Assembly: GCF_002798405.1 (NCBI RefSeq) | Contig: NZ_PGGV01000018.1 | Location: 1-64,000, forward strand | Source of the DNA: Glycomyces xiaoerkulensis | Lineage (GTDB): Bacteria; Actinomycetota; Actinomycetes; Mycobacteriales; Micromonosporaceae | Length of the DNA stretch: 64,000 nucleotides | Reading direction: 5' to 3' | Part shown: positions 10,301-18,257 of the stretch, piece after piece | Layout of the letters: each line of letters starts with the position of its first letter | Numbering within the stretch: position 1 is the stretch's first letter | The notes under the pieces: model-generated | Seen by the model: the letters and a program-made list of their open reading frames with translations, nothing else | What the model was told of the DNA's origin: nothing | The model's database searches: none | Made by a program: the position numbers and the translations under genes

Positions 10301-10828
10301 CCCCGCGCCGATGACGGCGGCCTTGGCCTGCAGGAGGTCCTGGGCGGTCTCGACGAGGATGGCGTCGGCGCCGCCGTCGATCAGCCCGGCCGAGCATTCG
10401 GCGTAGTGGTCGCGCAGGGTCGCGTAGGGGGCGTGTCCGAGGGTCGGCAGGCGGGTGCCGCCGCCCATGGAGCCGAGCACGAAGCGCGGCCGTTCGGGCG
10501 TGGCGTACTCGTCGGCCTTGCGGCGGGCCAGCTCGGCGGCGGCGCGGCCCAGTTCGCGGGCGCGTTCGGTGATGCCGTATTCGATCAGGCCGCCGTAGTT
10601 GGCGTTGAAGCTGTTGGTCTCGACGCAGTCGGCGCCGGCGGCGAGGTAGGCGTCGTGGATTCCCAGGACGATGTCCGGGCGGGTGAGGCACAGCATGTCC
10701 GACAGGCCTTCGTAGCCGTCGTAGTCGTCCAGGGTGGGGTCGAAGGACTGCAGCATGGTGCCCATGCCTCCGTCGGCGATCACGACGCGGCGGGACAGGG
10801 CCTCCAGGAAGCGGTTCTGCGCGGACAC
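7301..10828 (-). CDS. metH: Cobalamin-dependent methionine synthase
   Basis: A 1175-residue MetH that transfers methyl from 5-methyltetrahydrofolate to homocysteine through methylcobalamin. Domains in order: homocysteine-binding barrel with zinc ligands in GLNCATG (Cys225) and GGCCGTTP (Cys291, 292); pterin barrel from about 335 (NVGERTNANGS); B12 cap from about 635; B12-binding Rossmann domain with GDVHDIGKN (His736); and a C-terminal SAM-dependent reactivation domain from about 865. Size matches the family. The GTG start at 10828 is probably leaderless, with TACCCT (10841-10836) seven bases upstream. No room exists upstream for a cobalamin riboswitch before the divergent gene at 10930. Confidence 0.97.
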   Translation of the reverse strand: MSAQNRFLEALSRRVVIADGGMGTMLQSFDPTLDDYDGYEGLSDMLCLTRPDIVLGIHDAYLAAGADCVETNSFNANYGGLIEYGITERARELGRAAAELARRKADEYATPERPRFVLGSMGGGTRLPTLGHAPYATLRDHYAECSAGLIDGGADAILVETAQDLLQAKAAVIGAGRANAELGTNVPVIAQVTVETTGTMLVGGEIGAALTSLAALDIDLIGLNCATGPAEMTEHIRYLSRHSPVPISVMPNAGLPQLGTDGAVYPLTPSELADAHEEFVTRYGVGLVGGCCGTTPEHIRAVRERLDGAEPAPREPVREPGVSSSYHHVPFKQDATILNVGERTNANGSKAFRQAMLAADWDRCVEIAREQTRGGSHLLDLCVDYVGRDGAEDMRVLASRFATASTLPIMLDSTEPNVIEAGLEALGGRCIINSVNFEDGDGPDSRYRRVMPIIAEHGAGVVALCIDEDGQARDRDWKVRVATRLIEDLTGNWGLDIEDIFVDALTFPISTGQEETRRDGIETIEAIREIARRYPGVNFTLGVSNISFGLNPAARQVLNSVFLNECVEAGLTSAIVHSSKILPMASIPDEQREAALDMVYDRRTEGYDPLQKLIELFDGVSLAGTREARAEALAALPLGERLSQRIVDGDKDGLGTDLDAALAEGRTALDIVNDHLLEGMKIVGDRFGAGQMQLPFVLQSAEVMKAAVAHLEPHMDRTDDDGKGTVVLATVRGDVHDIGKNLVDIILSNNGYTVVNLGIKQPINAILDAAEEHDADVIGMSGLLVKSTVIMKDNLAEMMARGLHSRWTVLLGGAALTRSYVEDDLRGMFDGGDVHYARDAFEGLSLMDRVMAARRGEGGPVIDSDRAEKIAKRRERRARQATMVADTLPDLDDTSVRSDVATDADLPTPPFHGSRVVKGLPLADYSAMLDERATFLGQWGLKPTRGDGPSYEELVETEGRPRLRYWLDRLATDNVLEAKVVYGYLPCYSEGNTLVVLDENGHSERARFTFPRQRRDRRLCLADFFRTKDGQELDVLGLQLVTLGSKVSQYTNDLFEANAYRDYLEVHGLTVQLTEALAEYWHRRIRREWVLPGGSTVADADPADLQGILEVDFRGCRYSFGYPACPELSDRATLVDLLGADRIGVELSEGDQLHPEQSTDAIVLHHPEASYFNAK

Positions 10829-10929
10829 GCCGTCCAGGGTACTGGGGCGTGCCGGGAGGCGGGAAGCACGTATCACTGTTTGGACGTGCTGTCGGGCGAA
10901 TATCACAACCTGCGTCCTACGATGGTGTG

Positions 10930-11070
10930 ATGCTCTATCCCGCCCTCATTTATCTGTTGTTCTTCCTGATCGCCTGCTATTTCCTGTATTGGGTCGTGCG
11001 CTTGGGCGTGCGTGACGGCATCGCGGACGCCGACGAGCGACGGGATCGGGGTGGCTCCGGACAGCCGTGA
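10930..11070 (+). CDS. Small single-span membrane protein, unknown function
   Basis: A 46-residue predicted protein: one hydrophobic helix (LYPALIYLLFFLIACYFLYWVV, residues about 2-23; very aromatic) followed by a charged tail (RDGIADADERRDRGG). Start ATG 10930 has TACGAT (10918-10923) six bases upstream, the leaderless arrangement seen elsewhere here. I do not recognise the family. It is divergent from metH. Support comes from the leaderless promoter and the clear membrane-helix-plus-tail pattern, so it is likely real but unproven. Confidence 0.6.
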   Translation: MLYPALIYLLFFLIACYFLYWVVRLGVRDGIADADERRDRGGSGQP

Positions 11071-11114
11071 CCGCGTAGCATCGGCGCCGACTCCCCAGTC
11101 CGGAAGGGACGAGC

Positions 11115-11750
11115 ATGGACAACGCGGACACTAGCAAGTGGACCACTGTTGCCGACCCGGAAGAGCTGCGCCGCATCGTCGGCGATGTCAAGCCCCGGGC
11201 CGCGACCAAGGAGCGCCCCCGGCTCCACCGGCGCGACCGGGAGTGGCTGGCGGCCTCCCCGTTCTGCGTCGTCGCCACCGCCGACGCCGACGGCAACTGC
11301 GACGCCTCACCCAAGGGCGACCCGGCCGGGCTCGTCCACGTCCTCGACGACACGACGGTCGCCGTGCCCGAGCGCAAGGGCAACCGGCGGGTCGACGGCT
11401 ACCACAACGTGCTGTCCAACCCGCACGTCGGACTGCTGTCGCTGGTGCCGGGCCGCAACGAGACGCTCCGGATCAACGGGCGCGCCAGGATCGTCGCGGA
11501 CGCCCCCTTCTTCGACGACATGGTCGTCAAGGGGCACCGGCCGATCCTGGCGCTGGTGGTGGAGATCGACACGATCTTCCTCCACTGCGGCAAGTCGTTC
11601 ATGCGAGCCGATCTGTGGCGGCCCGAGTCGTGGGATCCCGACGCGCTGCCGCCGCACGCCCAGATGGTCAAGGAGACCCAGTCGGTCTCCGAGACCTTGG
11701 AGGAGCTGCACCGGTACTACGGCGAGGAGTACGAGAAGCAGCTCTACTAG
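11115..11750 (+). CDS. Pyridoxamine 5'-phosphate oxidase-family flavoprotein
   Basis: A 211-residue protein with the PNPOx-like split barrel: ASPFCVVATADADGNCDASPKGDPAG near residues 47-72, DDTTVAVPERKGNRRVDGYHNVLSNPHVGLL, and a C-terminal CGKSFMRADLW motif. It resembles the MSMEG_1061-type subfamily of FMN- or F420-binding proteins, most without a known substrate. It is probably not the true PdxH. A GGAAGGG ribosome site precedes ATG. Its TAG stop shares the palindrome CTAG (11747-11750) with the stop of the convergent phenylalanine hydroxylase gene. Confidence 0.82.
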   Translation: MDNADTSKWTTVADPEELRRIVGDVKPRAATKERPRLHRRDREWLAASPFCVVATADADGNCDASPKGDPAGLVHVLDDTTVAVPERKGNRRVDGYHNVLSNPHVGLLSLVPGRNETLRINGRARIVADAPFFDDMVVKGHRPILALVVEIDTIFLHCGKSFMRADLWRPESWDPDALPPHAQMVKETQSVSETLEELHRYYGEEYEKQLY

Positions 11751-12637
11751 CCGGTGGCCTCCGCCTTGAGGCGGGCGATCGAATCGTCGTCGCAGTGGGC
11801 CCAGAACTCCCCCACGACGTCCTCGAGCTGGTCCATCGACGCGGCTTCGAACAGTTTGTCCTGGTATTTGGTGATGTCGTAGTCGATGGTGCCCATCGTC
11901 GGGAGGTCCAGCGGCAGGATCGTCATGTCGCGGAACTCGTCGATCTCGCCGTAGGAGGAGAGGATGCCGGCGCCGTAGGCCTTGAGACCGTCGGATTCGC
12001 GGATGAGGCCGAACTCCAGGGTGAACCAGAAGACCCGGGACACGAATTCCAGCGCCTCGTCGCCTTCGACGCGGCGGGCCGCGTCCCCGGCGACGCGGTA
12101 GAGCGCCGCGTAGCGGTCGTTGGCCAGGGCGTTCGCGTGGCCGATGACCTCGTGGATCACGTCCGGTTCGGGCGTGTAGAACGGTACCGAGTGGTGCCGG
12201 ATGTACTGGGTGGCGTGAAATTTGCCGTCCTCGAGCACCCCGTAGAACTCGCGCAGCGGGACCAGGCCCGCGGCGGGCACGTAGCTGAAGCCGGTGAGCG
12301 GTTCCAGCATCTGCGAGACCTCCGCCAGTTGCGGAACGTGGTCGGCCGGGAGTTTGAGGCGGTCGCTGCCCTCCAGGTATTCGCGTGCGGCCAGTTGCCG
12401 GTGCTTGACGGCCAGTTCCGCACTGACCAGCCGCCAGATCTCGTGTTCGGCATCGGTGTAGGAGACGACCGGCAGCGGTTGGCCGGGCTCCCAGTCCAAT
12501 GCGAGTGCCGCGATGGCGTTGCGCCGTTCGCGGTATCCGGCGTCGGCGAAGCCCGGGTGGTTCTCACCCAGTTCGACGACGACCGATCCGTCTGCGTCGG
12601 TGTTGACCGGCGCGAAATATTGCCCTTCTTCGAACAT
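11747..12637 (-). CDS. phhA: Phenylalanine 4-monooxygenase
   Basis: A 296-residue bacterial aromatic amino acid hydroxylase that converts phenylalanine to tyrosine with O2 and tetrahydropterin. The iron facial triad is visible: PDVIHEVIGHAN gives the two histidines and WFTLEFGLI gives the glutamate. LPDHV-like substrate-binding residues appear in LPADHVPQLAEVS. It lacks a regulatory ACT domain, as expected for bacterial forms. The ATG at 12637 sits just after the hairpin that may terminate hoxX on the other side. Its stop overlaps the convergent gene by four bases. Confidence 0.93.
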   Translation of the reverse strand: MFEEGQYFAPVNTDADGSVVVELGENHPGFADAGYRERRNAIAALALDWEPGQPLPVVSYTDAEHEIWRLVSAELAVKHRQLAAREYLEGSDRLKLPADHVPQLAEVSQMLEPLTGFSYVPAAGLVPLREFYGVLEDGKFHATQYIRHHSVPFYTPEPDVIHEVIGHANALANDRYAALYRVAGDAARRVEGDEALEFVSRVFWFTLEFGLIRESDGLKAYGAGILSSYGEIDEFRDMTILPLDLPTMGTIDYDITKYQDKLFEAASMDQLEDVVGEFWAHCDDDSIARLKAEATG

Positions 12638-12653
12638 ATAGCCAGTTCACCAG

Positions 12654-12688
12654 GTCCGTGGCGACCTGTCAACGAGGCCGCCACGGAC
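12654..12688 (-). terminator. Candidate hairpin terminator downstream of hoxX
   Basis: A perfect 10-bp stem (GTCCGTGGCG 12654-12663 and CGCCACGGAC 12679-12688) with a 15-base loop lies three bases after the hoxX stop and overlaps the region just upstream of phhA. There is no T-run, so it may be an I-shaped actinobacterial terminator or may regulate phhA initiation. Confidence 0.45.
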
Positions 12689-12690
12689 GG

Positions 12691-14343
12691 TCAGAACCGG
12701 AGCTTGGCCGGGGTCCGGGCCGGGGCGGCCTTGGAGATGAAGTCGCGGCGTTTGGCCGCGAAGCCGTGGCGGTCGTCGAAGCAGTCGCGGGCCATCTCGG
12801 CCAGCTCGATGGTCTGGTAGTACGAGAGGGGCTTGGCCGCCGAGCGGCGGCGCTCCTTGGCGGCGAACATGCGGCCGCGGCTGATCGGCTCGTTGTAGCC
12901 GGCGGCGACGGCGCGGAGCCAGCTCTGGAATTCCGACCAGTCGCGGGGGCCGACGGCGCCGATGAGGCCGTTCTGGGCGGCCTGGCGCACCGACACGGGG
13001 AGCTTCTCGGTCAGGAGCCGGGCGGCCGGTCCCTCGCCGATGCGGCTCGCGACCGACCAGGTGTGGAGTTCGGAGCCGAAGATGCCCATGTCGTAGTAGG
13101 GGTTGAGGACGACGCCGTCGCGGGCGACGGTGATGTCGGCGCACAGTCCGGCCATGACGCCGCCGGCCCCGGCGTTGGCGCTGAAGGCGGCGACGGTGAG
13201 TTGGTCGGCCGAGGCCAGGGCCACGCAGAGCTCGTCGATGGCGCAGATGTTGGCCCAGGCTTCGGCGGCCGGGTCGGGGGCGGCGTCGATGACGCCGAGG
13301 TGGATGCCGTTGGAGAAGGTGTGCTCGGTGCCGGTGAGGACCAGCAGCCGGGTGTCCTCGGTGAGTGCCTTCTCGACCGCGGCGGCGAGGCGGCGGCACT
13401 GCTCGGTGTGCATGGCGCCGTTGTAGGAGCGGACGGTCAGGTAGCCGATGTCGCCTTCGCGCCGGTAGGCGGTCTCGGCGAGGGCGGCCGGGGCGGGCAG
13501 GAACGGGGCGCCGTCGGCGTCGACGACCATCGTGGCGGGGAGTTTGGGGCCCCGTTTGCGTTCGAGTCGGGCGGCGTAGCCGAACCACAGGACGCCTCGG
13601 CCGCAGGCGACGGCGATCGCTTCGAGGTTGCGGCCCACGACGGTGCCGGGTGCGGCGTCGTGCGGTTCGTCGGAGGCGGCCGCGTCGTAGAGGCAGTAGG
13701 GCCGCCCTCGGAGGTCGACCGGGGCGCCCGGGGCGCCGTCGGCGGCGTTGACCAGCCGCTCCAGCTCCGAGGCGGGGGCGTTCCAGTCGAGTTCGAAGGA
13801 CTTGCGGCGCAGCAGCGGCGCCTCGCCGGTGCCGGGGATCTCGCGCGGGTGCTCGGCGGCCGGGACCGGGCCGGAGCCGGAGGCGAACTTGCGGACGGTG
13901 GTGTCGACGCATTCGAGGGCGGCGTCGGCCACCAAACTGTTGTAGAGGGCGCTCTTGGAGATCGCCGGGGGCATCTCGAAGGCGGCGGTGGCCCACACGG
14001 GGCCGGCGTCCATCTCCTCGACCGCCGACAGGGCGGTCACGCCCCACCGGGGCCTGCGGTCGCGGATGGCGTGGTCGAGTGAGGACGGTCCGCGGTCGCC
14101 CACCGGTCCGGGGTGGATGACGACGGTGGTCCACCGCTGCCAGACCCCTTCGGGCACGCGGTGTTTGAGGAACGGGCAGAGAATCAGGTCGGGGTCGGTC
14201 TGCTCGACGGTTCGGGTCAGTGCTTCGGGCGTGCCGAAGGCCGGTGCGAGTTCGACACCGACCTCGTGCCCCTGTTCACGGAGGGAACACCAGACACGCT
14301 GGGTGAGGCCGTTGAAGGCCGACACCAGCAGCAGGATTTTCAA
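12691..14343 (-). CDS. hoxX: HoxX-like formyltransferase/enoyl-CoA hydratase fusion
   Basis: A 550-residue two-domain protein. Residues about 1-270 are a formyl-tetrahydrofolate-dependent formyltransferase with IHPGPVGDRGPSSLDHAI, and about 280-550 a crotonase-like domain (HTFSNGIHLGVID, ANAGAGGVMAGLCAD). HoxX makes the CO ligand of NiFe hydrogenases under aerobic conditions by moving the formyl group to CoA and decarbonylating formyl-CoA. No hydrogenase structural or maturation gene is present in this window. The start ATG at 14343 gives the expected KILLLVSAFNGLTQR N-terminus. Confidence 0.88.
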   Translation of the reverse strand: MKILLLVSAFNGLTQRVWCSLREQGHEVGVELAPAFGTPEALTRTVEQTDPDLILCPFLKHRVPEGVWQRWTTVVIHPGPVGDRGPSSLDHAIRDRRPRWGVTALSAVEEMDAGPVWATAAFEMPPAISKSALYNSLVADAALECVDTTVRKFASGSGPVPAAEHPREIPGTGEAPLLRRKSFELDWNAPASELERLVNAADGAPGAPVDLRGRPYCLYDAAASDEPHDAAPGTVVGRNLEAIAVACGRGVLWFGYAARLERKRGPKLPATMVVDADGAPFLPAPAALAETAYRREGDIGYLTVRSYNGAMHTEQCRRLAAAVEKALTEDTRLLVLTGTEHTFSNGIHLGVIDAAPDPAAEAWANICAIDELCVALASADQLTVAAFSANAGAGGVMAGLCADITVARDGVVLNPYYDMGIFGSELHTWSVASRIGEGPAARLLTEKLPVSVRQAAQNGLIGAVGPRDWSEFQSWLRAVAAGYNEPISRGRMFAAKERRRSAAKPLSYYQTIELAEMARDCFDDRHGFAAKRRDFISKAAPARTPAKLRF

Positions 14344-14379
14344 TTGCGACTCCTCTGGCGCGTGTGGAGTCGGCCACGC

Positions 14380-15660
14380 TCAGTACCAGAGCGTACCGAG
14401 TCTCGACAATTCGCACAATAATCGCGAGCAGTCTATTCCGAGGAGTCCTTCGATCGTGTCGCGGGCCAGCGCGGGCGCGGACGGGTCCTCGCCACCAGCG
14501 GAAAGGGTCTCGGCGGCCCATCGGTCGACTGCGGACAGTGCACTTGCGGTGTCCAGATCGTCGGCCAGGTGGGCGCGGACGGCGTTCAGCATGGCGCCGG
14601 CGGGTACGGCCAGTTCGCGGGAGACGGCCTCGCGCCAGCGGCCGAGCCGCAGTTCGGCCTCGGCCAGCAGCGCGGCGCTCCACTGCCGGTCGGCGCGGTA
14701 GTGGCCGGCCAGGACCGCCAGGCGCACCGAGGCAGGGTCGGCCCCTTCGGCGCGGAGCTTGGAGACGAACACGAGGTTGCCCAGGGACTTGGACATCTTC
14801 TCGCCGTCGAGGCCGATCATGCCGGTGTGGACGTAGGTGCGGGCGAAGGGCCGGCGGCCGGTCAGCGACTCGGCGTGGGCGGCCGACATCTCGTGGTGCG
14901 GGTAGATCAGGTCGGTGCCGCCGCCCTGGACGTCGACGGTCTCGCCGAGGTATTCGAGGGCGATGCCCGCGCATTCGATGTGCCAGCCGGGGCGGCCGGG
15001 CCCGACCGGGGAGTCCCAGGACGGTTCTCCGGGCCGGGGGGTGTTCCACAGGATCGGGTCGAGCGCGTCGCGCTTGCCTTCGCGATCGGGGTCGCCGCCG
15101 CGTTCGCGGGAGAAGCGGAGCATGGTCTCGCGGTCGTAGTTCGACTCCGAGCCGAAGGCGGGGTCGGCGGCGATGTCGTAGTAGATGTCGCCGGAGGCGT
15201 GGCGGTAGGCGTGGCCGGATTCCAGGAGCTGGGCCACGGCCTTGCCGATCGCGGGTATGGATTCGACGGCGCCGACGAAGTGGGTCGGTGGGAGCACGCG
15301 GAGGGATTCCATGTCCTCGCGGTAGAGGGCGGTCTCGCGCAGGCCCAGGACCTGCCAGTCGGTGCCGTCTCGTTCGGCGCGCTCGAACAGCGGTTCGTCG
15401 ACGTCGGTGACGTTCTGGACCGAGCGGACCTCGAGGCCTTGGTCGAGCCAGTACCGGTGGACCAGGTCGAAGGTGATGAAGGTGGCGGCGTGCCCCAGGT
15501 GCGTCGCGTCGTACGGCGTGATCCCGCACACGTACATGGCGGCGCTGTGGGCGCCGGCCGGGACGGTCGGGCGCTTGGCGTCGCTGGAGGTGTCGTGCAG
15601 CCGCAGGTCGGGGCCGTGGCCGGGCAGGGTGGGTACGTCGGGCGCGGTCCAGGATTCCAT
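14380..15660 (-). CDS. mshC: Cysteine:1D-myo-inosityl glucosaminide ligase (mycothiol synthesis)
   Basis: A 426-residue class I tRNA-synthetase-like enzyme joining cysteine to GlcN-inositol with [20 protein letters not shown] gives the HIGH-type motif with the zinc cysteine, [13 protein letters not shown] and [12 protein letters not shown] complete the zinc site, and [10 protein letters not shown] is the KMSKS loop. It is shorter than CysRS (about 460) and has the mshC-type N-terminus. ATG 15660 is preceded by TACGAT (15673-15668) at seven bases, so the mRNA is probably leaderless. Its presence supports a mycothiol-producing actinobacterium. It is followed by hoxX after 36 bases. Confidence 0.93.
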   Translation of the reverse strand: MESWTAPDVPTLPGHGPDLRLHDTSSDAKRPTVPAGAHSAAMYVCGITPYDATHLGHAATFITFDLVHRYWLDQGLEVRSVQNVTDVDEPLFERAERDGTDWQVLGLRETALYREDMESLRVLPPTHFVGAVESIPAIGKAVAQLLESGHAYRHASGDIYYDIAADPAFGSESNYDRETMLRFSRERGGDPDREGKRDALDPILWNTPRPGEPSWDSPVGPGRPGWHIECAGIALEYLGETVDVQGGGTDLIYPHHEMSAAHAESLTGRRPFARTYVHTGMIGLDGEKMSKSLGNLVFVSKLRAEGADPASVRLAVLAGHYRADRQWSAALLAEAELRLGRWREAVSRELAVPAGAMLNAVRAHLADDLDTASALSAVDRWAAETLSAGGEDPSAPALARDTIEGLLGIDCSRLLCELSRLGTLWY

Positions 15661-15707
15661 GCTGGCGATCGTAGTTCGCGCCGCCGCGCCCGGCCAGCGC
15701 TCGGCCG

Positions 15708-16526
15708 CTATGCGGGGACGAGGCCGGCGGCGGCGATGCCGATGACGGTCACGCCGAAGGCGATGCGGTACCAGACGAACGGCATGAACGTGTGACCGGC
15801 GACGAACCTCATCAGCCAGGCGACCGAGACGTAGGCGACCACCGCGGAGACGACGATGCCGACGATGAGGGATCCGAGCGGCAGGTCGCCGCCGACGGCG
15901 TCCTCCATCTCCAGGACGCCGGCGCCGACGAGGGCCGGGATGCCGAGGAAGAAGGCGAAGCGGGTCGCGGTGGGGCGGTCGAGGTCGCGCAGGAGTCCGG
16001 CGGTCATGGTCGCGCCGGAGCGGGAGACGCCGGGGAACAGCGACAGGACCTGGAGGCCGCCGACGAAGAGGGCGTCTTTGAGGTTGATGTGGCCCTCGCT
16101 GCGCTGCTGGGTGGCGGCGTGCTCGGCGAACCACATCACGAACGACCAGCCGATGGCGCCGATGCCGACCGCGTAGAGGTTGAACACGCGGTCGATGTGG
16201 TCCTCGACCAGCAGGCCGACGATGACGATCGGGACCGAGCCGATGATGACGTACCAGCCCATGCGGTAGTCCTTGCCGCGGCGATCGCGGTCGAACAGGC
16301 CGACGAAGAAGCCCTTGACGATCGCGACGATGTCGGCGAAGAAGTAGACCAGGAGCGCCAGGATCGCCCCGCCCTGGATGACGGCGTTGAAGGCGATGAC
16401 CTCCGAGGCGGCGGGGTCGAGGCCGATGAAGGCCGAGAACACGGCGATGTGCCCGGTGGAGGAGACCGGGAGGAATTCGGTGAGTCCTTCGACGATCCCC
16501 AGGACGAAAGCCTGCCAGATTTCCAA
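15708..16526 (-). CDS. uppP: Undecaprenyl-diphosphate phosphatase
   Basis: A 272-residue polytopic membrane enzyme (BacA family) that recycles undecaprenyl pyrophosphate for cell-wall synthesis. Both signature regions are present: [17 protein letters not shown] near residue 10-26 and [14 protein letters not shown] near residue 165, with about eight hydrophobic segments. The start is TTG at 16526, preceded by GAAGGGAA. It lies directly upstream of mshC, 47 bases apart, a neighbourhood common in actinobacteria. Confidence 0.95.
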   Translation of the reverse strand: MEIWQAFVLGIVEGLTEFLPVSSTGHIAVFSAFIGLDPAASEVIAFNAVIQGGAILALLVYFFADIVAIVKGFFVGLFDRDRRGKDYRMGWYVIIGSVPIVIVGLLVEDHIDRVFNLYAVGIGAIGWSFVMWFAEHAATQQRSEGHINLKDALFVGGLQVLSLFPGVSRSGATMTAGLLRDLDRPTATRFAFFLGIPALVGAGVLEMEDAVGGDLPLGSLIVGIVVSAVVAYVSVAWLMRFVAGHTFMPFVWYRIAFGVTVIGIAAAGLVPA

Positions 16527-16732
16527 GTCGCGTTCCCTTCAGCTTTTGCCGTCCGACAGCCTAGCCGCCCAGCGCTCGGGCGATCCACCTGACGCCGCCC
16601 GGCGGGTCGGTGCGGGTCGGCCGACCCGGGTCCGGAGGCGGATGGGACGCGATCGTCTCGGACGTACGGCCGAGGCGTTCGCCGGTCCCGGGCGTGTCTT
16701 TCGGAGGACCGTTCGATGTAACTTGTGTGGTC

Positions 16733-17707
16733 ATGGAACGCCGACCACTTGGACGCAGCGGCATCGAGGTCTCCTCCCTCGGGCTGGGGACGATGACCTG
16801 GACCACCGATGAGGCCGGGTTGGAGGACGCCGCGGCGCAGCTCCAGACCTTCGTGGAGGCCGGCGGAACGCTGGTCGACACCGCCGACGTGTTCGGGCAG
16901 GGCACGGCCGAGGCCGCGATCGGTCAGCTCATCGGCAAAGTGGTGGCCCGCAGCGAGATCCAGATCGCCACCAAGGCGGGGGTGCGCACCGACGGCTCGG
17001 AGCGCAAGCGCGACACCTCCCGCGGGTGGCTGGTGCGGTCCCTGGAGCACTCGCTGCGCCGGCTCGGCACCGACTACATCGACCTGTGGCTGCTGCACGT
17101 CCACGACCCCGACACGCCGCTGGAGGAGACGATGGGGGCTCTGGACGCGGCCGTCACCAGTGGGAAGGTCCGCTACGTCGGGGTGTCCAATCACACCGGT
17201 TGGCAGACGGCGCGGGCGTGCGCGTGGCAGCACGCCTGGCCGGGCCGCACCCCGGTCGTCGCCTCGGAGGTCGAGTACTCGCTGCTGCAGCGCGGCATCG
17301 AGCGGGAGGTCCTGCCGGCGTGCCTGGCGATGGAGCTGGGCGTGCTCGCGTGGTCGCCGCTGGGGCGCGGGGTGCTGACCGGCAAGTACCGGTACGGGCG
17401 GCCCTCGGACTCGCGGGCGGCCTCGGCGCAGTGGGCGCGGTTCGCGCAGACCTATCTGGACGAGCGGTCGGCCGGGATCGTGGAGGCGGTCGCGACCGCC
17501 GCCGACGGGCTCGGGGTGAGTCCCCTCGAGGTCGCGCTGGCGTGGGTGCGGGACCAACCGGGGGTGGCCGGCGCGATCGTGGGCGCGCGCAACGCTACGC
17601 AGCTTCGGGCGTCCCTGGCCGCGGAGCAGTTGTTCCTGCCCCCGGAGATCCGGCTGGCCCTCGACGACGTGTCGGCGCCGCAGGTGGGTTACCCGGAGTC
17701 CTACTGA
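16733..17707 (+). CDS. Aldo/keto reductase
   Basis: A 324-residue NADPH-dependent aldo/keto reductase of the YghZ/Tas type. GRSGIEVSSLGLGTMTW is the N-terminal signature, VDTADVFGQG carries the Asp-Tyr-equivalent region, and TKAG and WLLHVHD supply the lysine and histidine. The expected catalytic tyrosine of DTADxYG is replaced by phenylalanine (ADVFGQG), which is notable. In Actinomycetota this gene is often next to uppP. ATG 16733 has TAACTT eight bases upstream; GTG 16727 is an in-frame alternative. Its end overlaps the convergent VOC gene by seven bases. Confidence 0.88.
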   Translation: MERRPLGRSGIEVSSLGLGTMTWTTDEAGLEDAAAQLQTFVEAGGTLVDTADVFGQGTAEAAIGQLIGKVVARSEIQIATKAGVRTDGSERKRDTSRGWLVRSLEHSLRRLGTDYIDLWLLHVHDPDTPLEETMGALDAAVTSGKVRYVGVSNHTGWQTARACAWQHAWPGRTPVVASEVEYSLLQRGIEREVLPACLAMELGVLAWSPLGRGVLTGKYRYGRPSDSRAASAQWARFAQTYLDERSAGIVEAVATAADGLGVSPLEVALAWVRDQPGVAGAIVGARNATQLRASLAAEQLFLPPEIRLALDDVSAPQVGYPESY

Positions 17708-18183
17708 CCGCCGCTCATGGAGGCGATCCATTCGTTGACGCGCCGTTCGCCCTCCTCGCGGGAGACGTCCTCGACGCGGGTCATGATCGTCCAGCGACGG
17801 CCGAACGGGTCGGCGACGGTGGCGAAGCGGTCGCCGGTGAGGAACTCAGCCGGTTCCTCGCGGACGGTCGCTCCGGCCTCGACGGCGCGGGCGTAGACCG
17901 CGTCGACGTCGGGCACGTACAGCACCAGCGTGGCCGTGGCCTGCTCGGGATCGGGCGCGGCCAGCCCGAACGCGGGGTTCGGGTCGCCGAGCTGCAGGAT
18001 CGAGTCGCCGATCCGGAGCTCGCAGTGCATGACCGAGCCGTCCGGGCCGTCGTTGCGGGTCAGGACTTCGGCGTCGAAGACCCGCCGGTACCAGTCGACG
18101 GCTCCGGCCGCCTCGTTGCAGGCGATGAACGGCGTGATCGTGTGGTATCCCTCGGGGATCGGGTCGACATCGGTTTCGCTCAT
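17701..18183 (-). CDS. VOC-superfamily protein (glyoxalase/PhnB-like)
   Basis: A 160-residue PhnB-like vicinal-oxygen-chelate protein: YHTITPFIACNEAAGAVDWYRRVFDAEVL, MHCELRIGDSILQLGD and VADPFGRRWTIMTRVEDVS. Such proteins bind a metal or small ligand; no substrate can be assigned. It is divergent from an AraC-type regulator at 18258 that may control it. Confidence 0.85.
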   Translation of the reverse strand: MSETDVDPIPEGYHTITPFIACNEAAGAVDWYRRVFDAEVLTRNDGPDGSVMHCELRIGDSILQLGDPNPAFGLAAPDPEQATATLVLYVPDVDAVYARAVEAGATVREEPAEFLTGDRFATVADPFGRRWTIMTRVEDVSREEGERRVNEWIASMSGGQ

Positions 18184-18257
18184 GGGGCCAGTCTGTGCCG
18201 GGACGCCTCGAGCGCGCTTGTAAAAAGGCGACGTACCCGCGGCCTAGGATTCACTTC

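Noticed and set aside
10829-10929. Possible cobalamin riboswitch upstream of metH
   Set aside because: Only about 100 bases separate metH from the divergent gene, the start appears leaderless and no B12-box sequence is visible.
6720-10930. Two very long open frames (over 1200 codons) overlapping metH, one on each strand
   Set aside because: Composition is arginine/proline or glycine/valine repeats typical of out-of-frame high-GC sequence, with no recognisable domain; metH explains the region.
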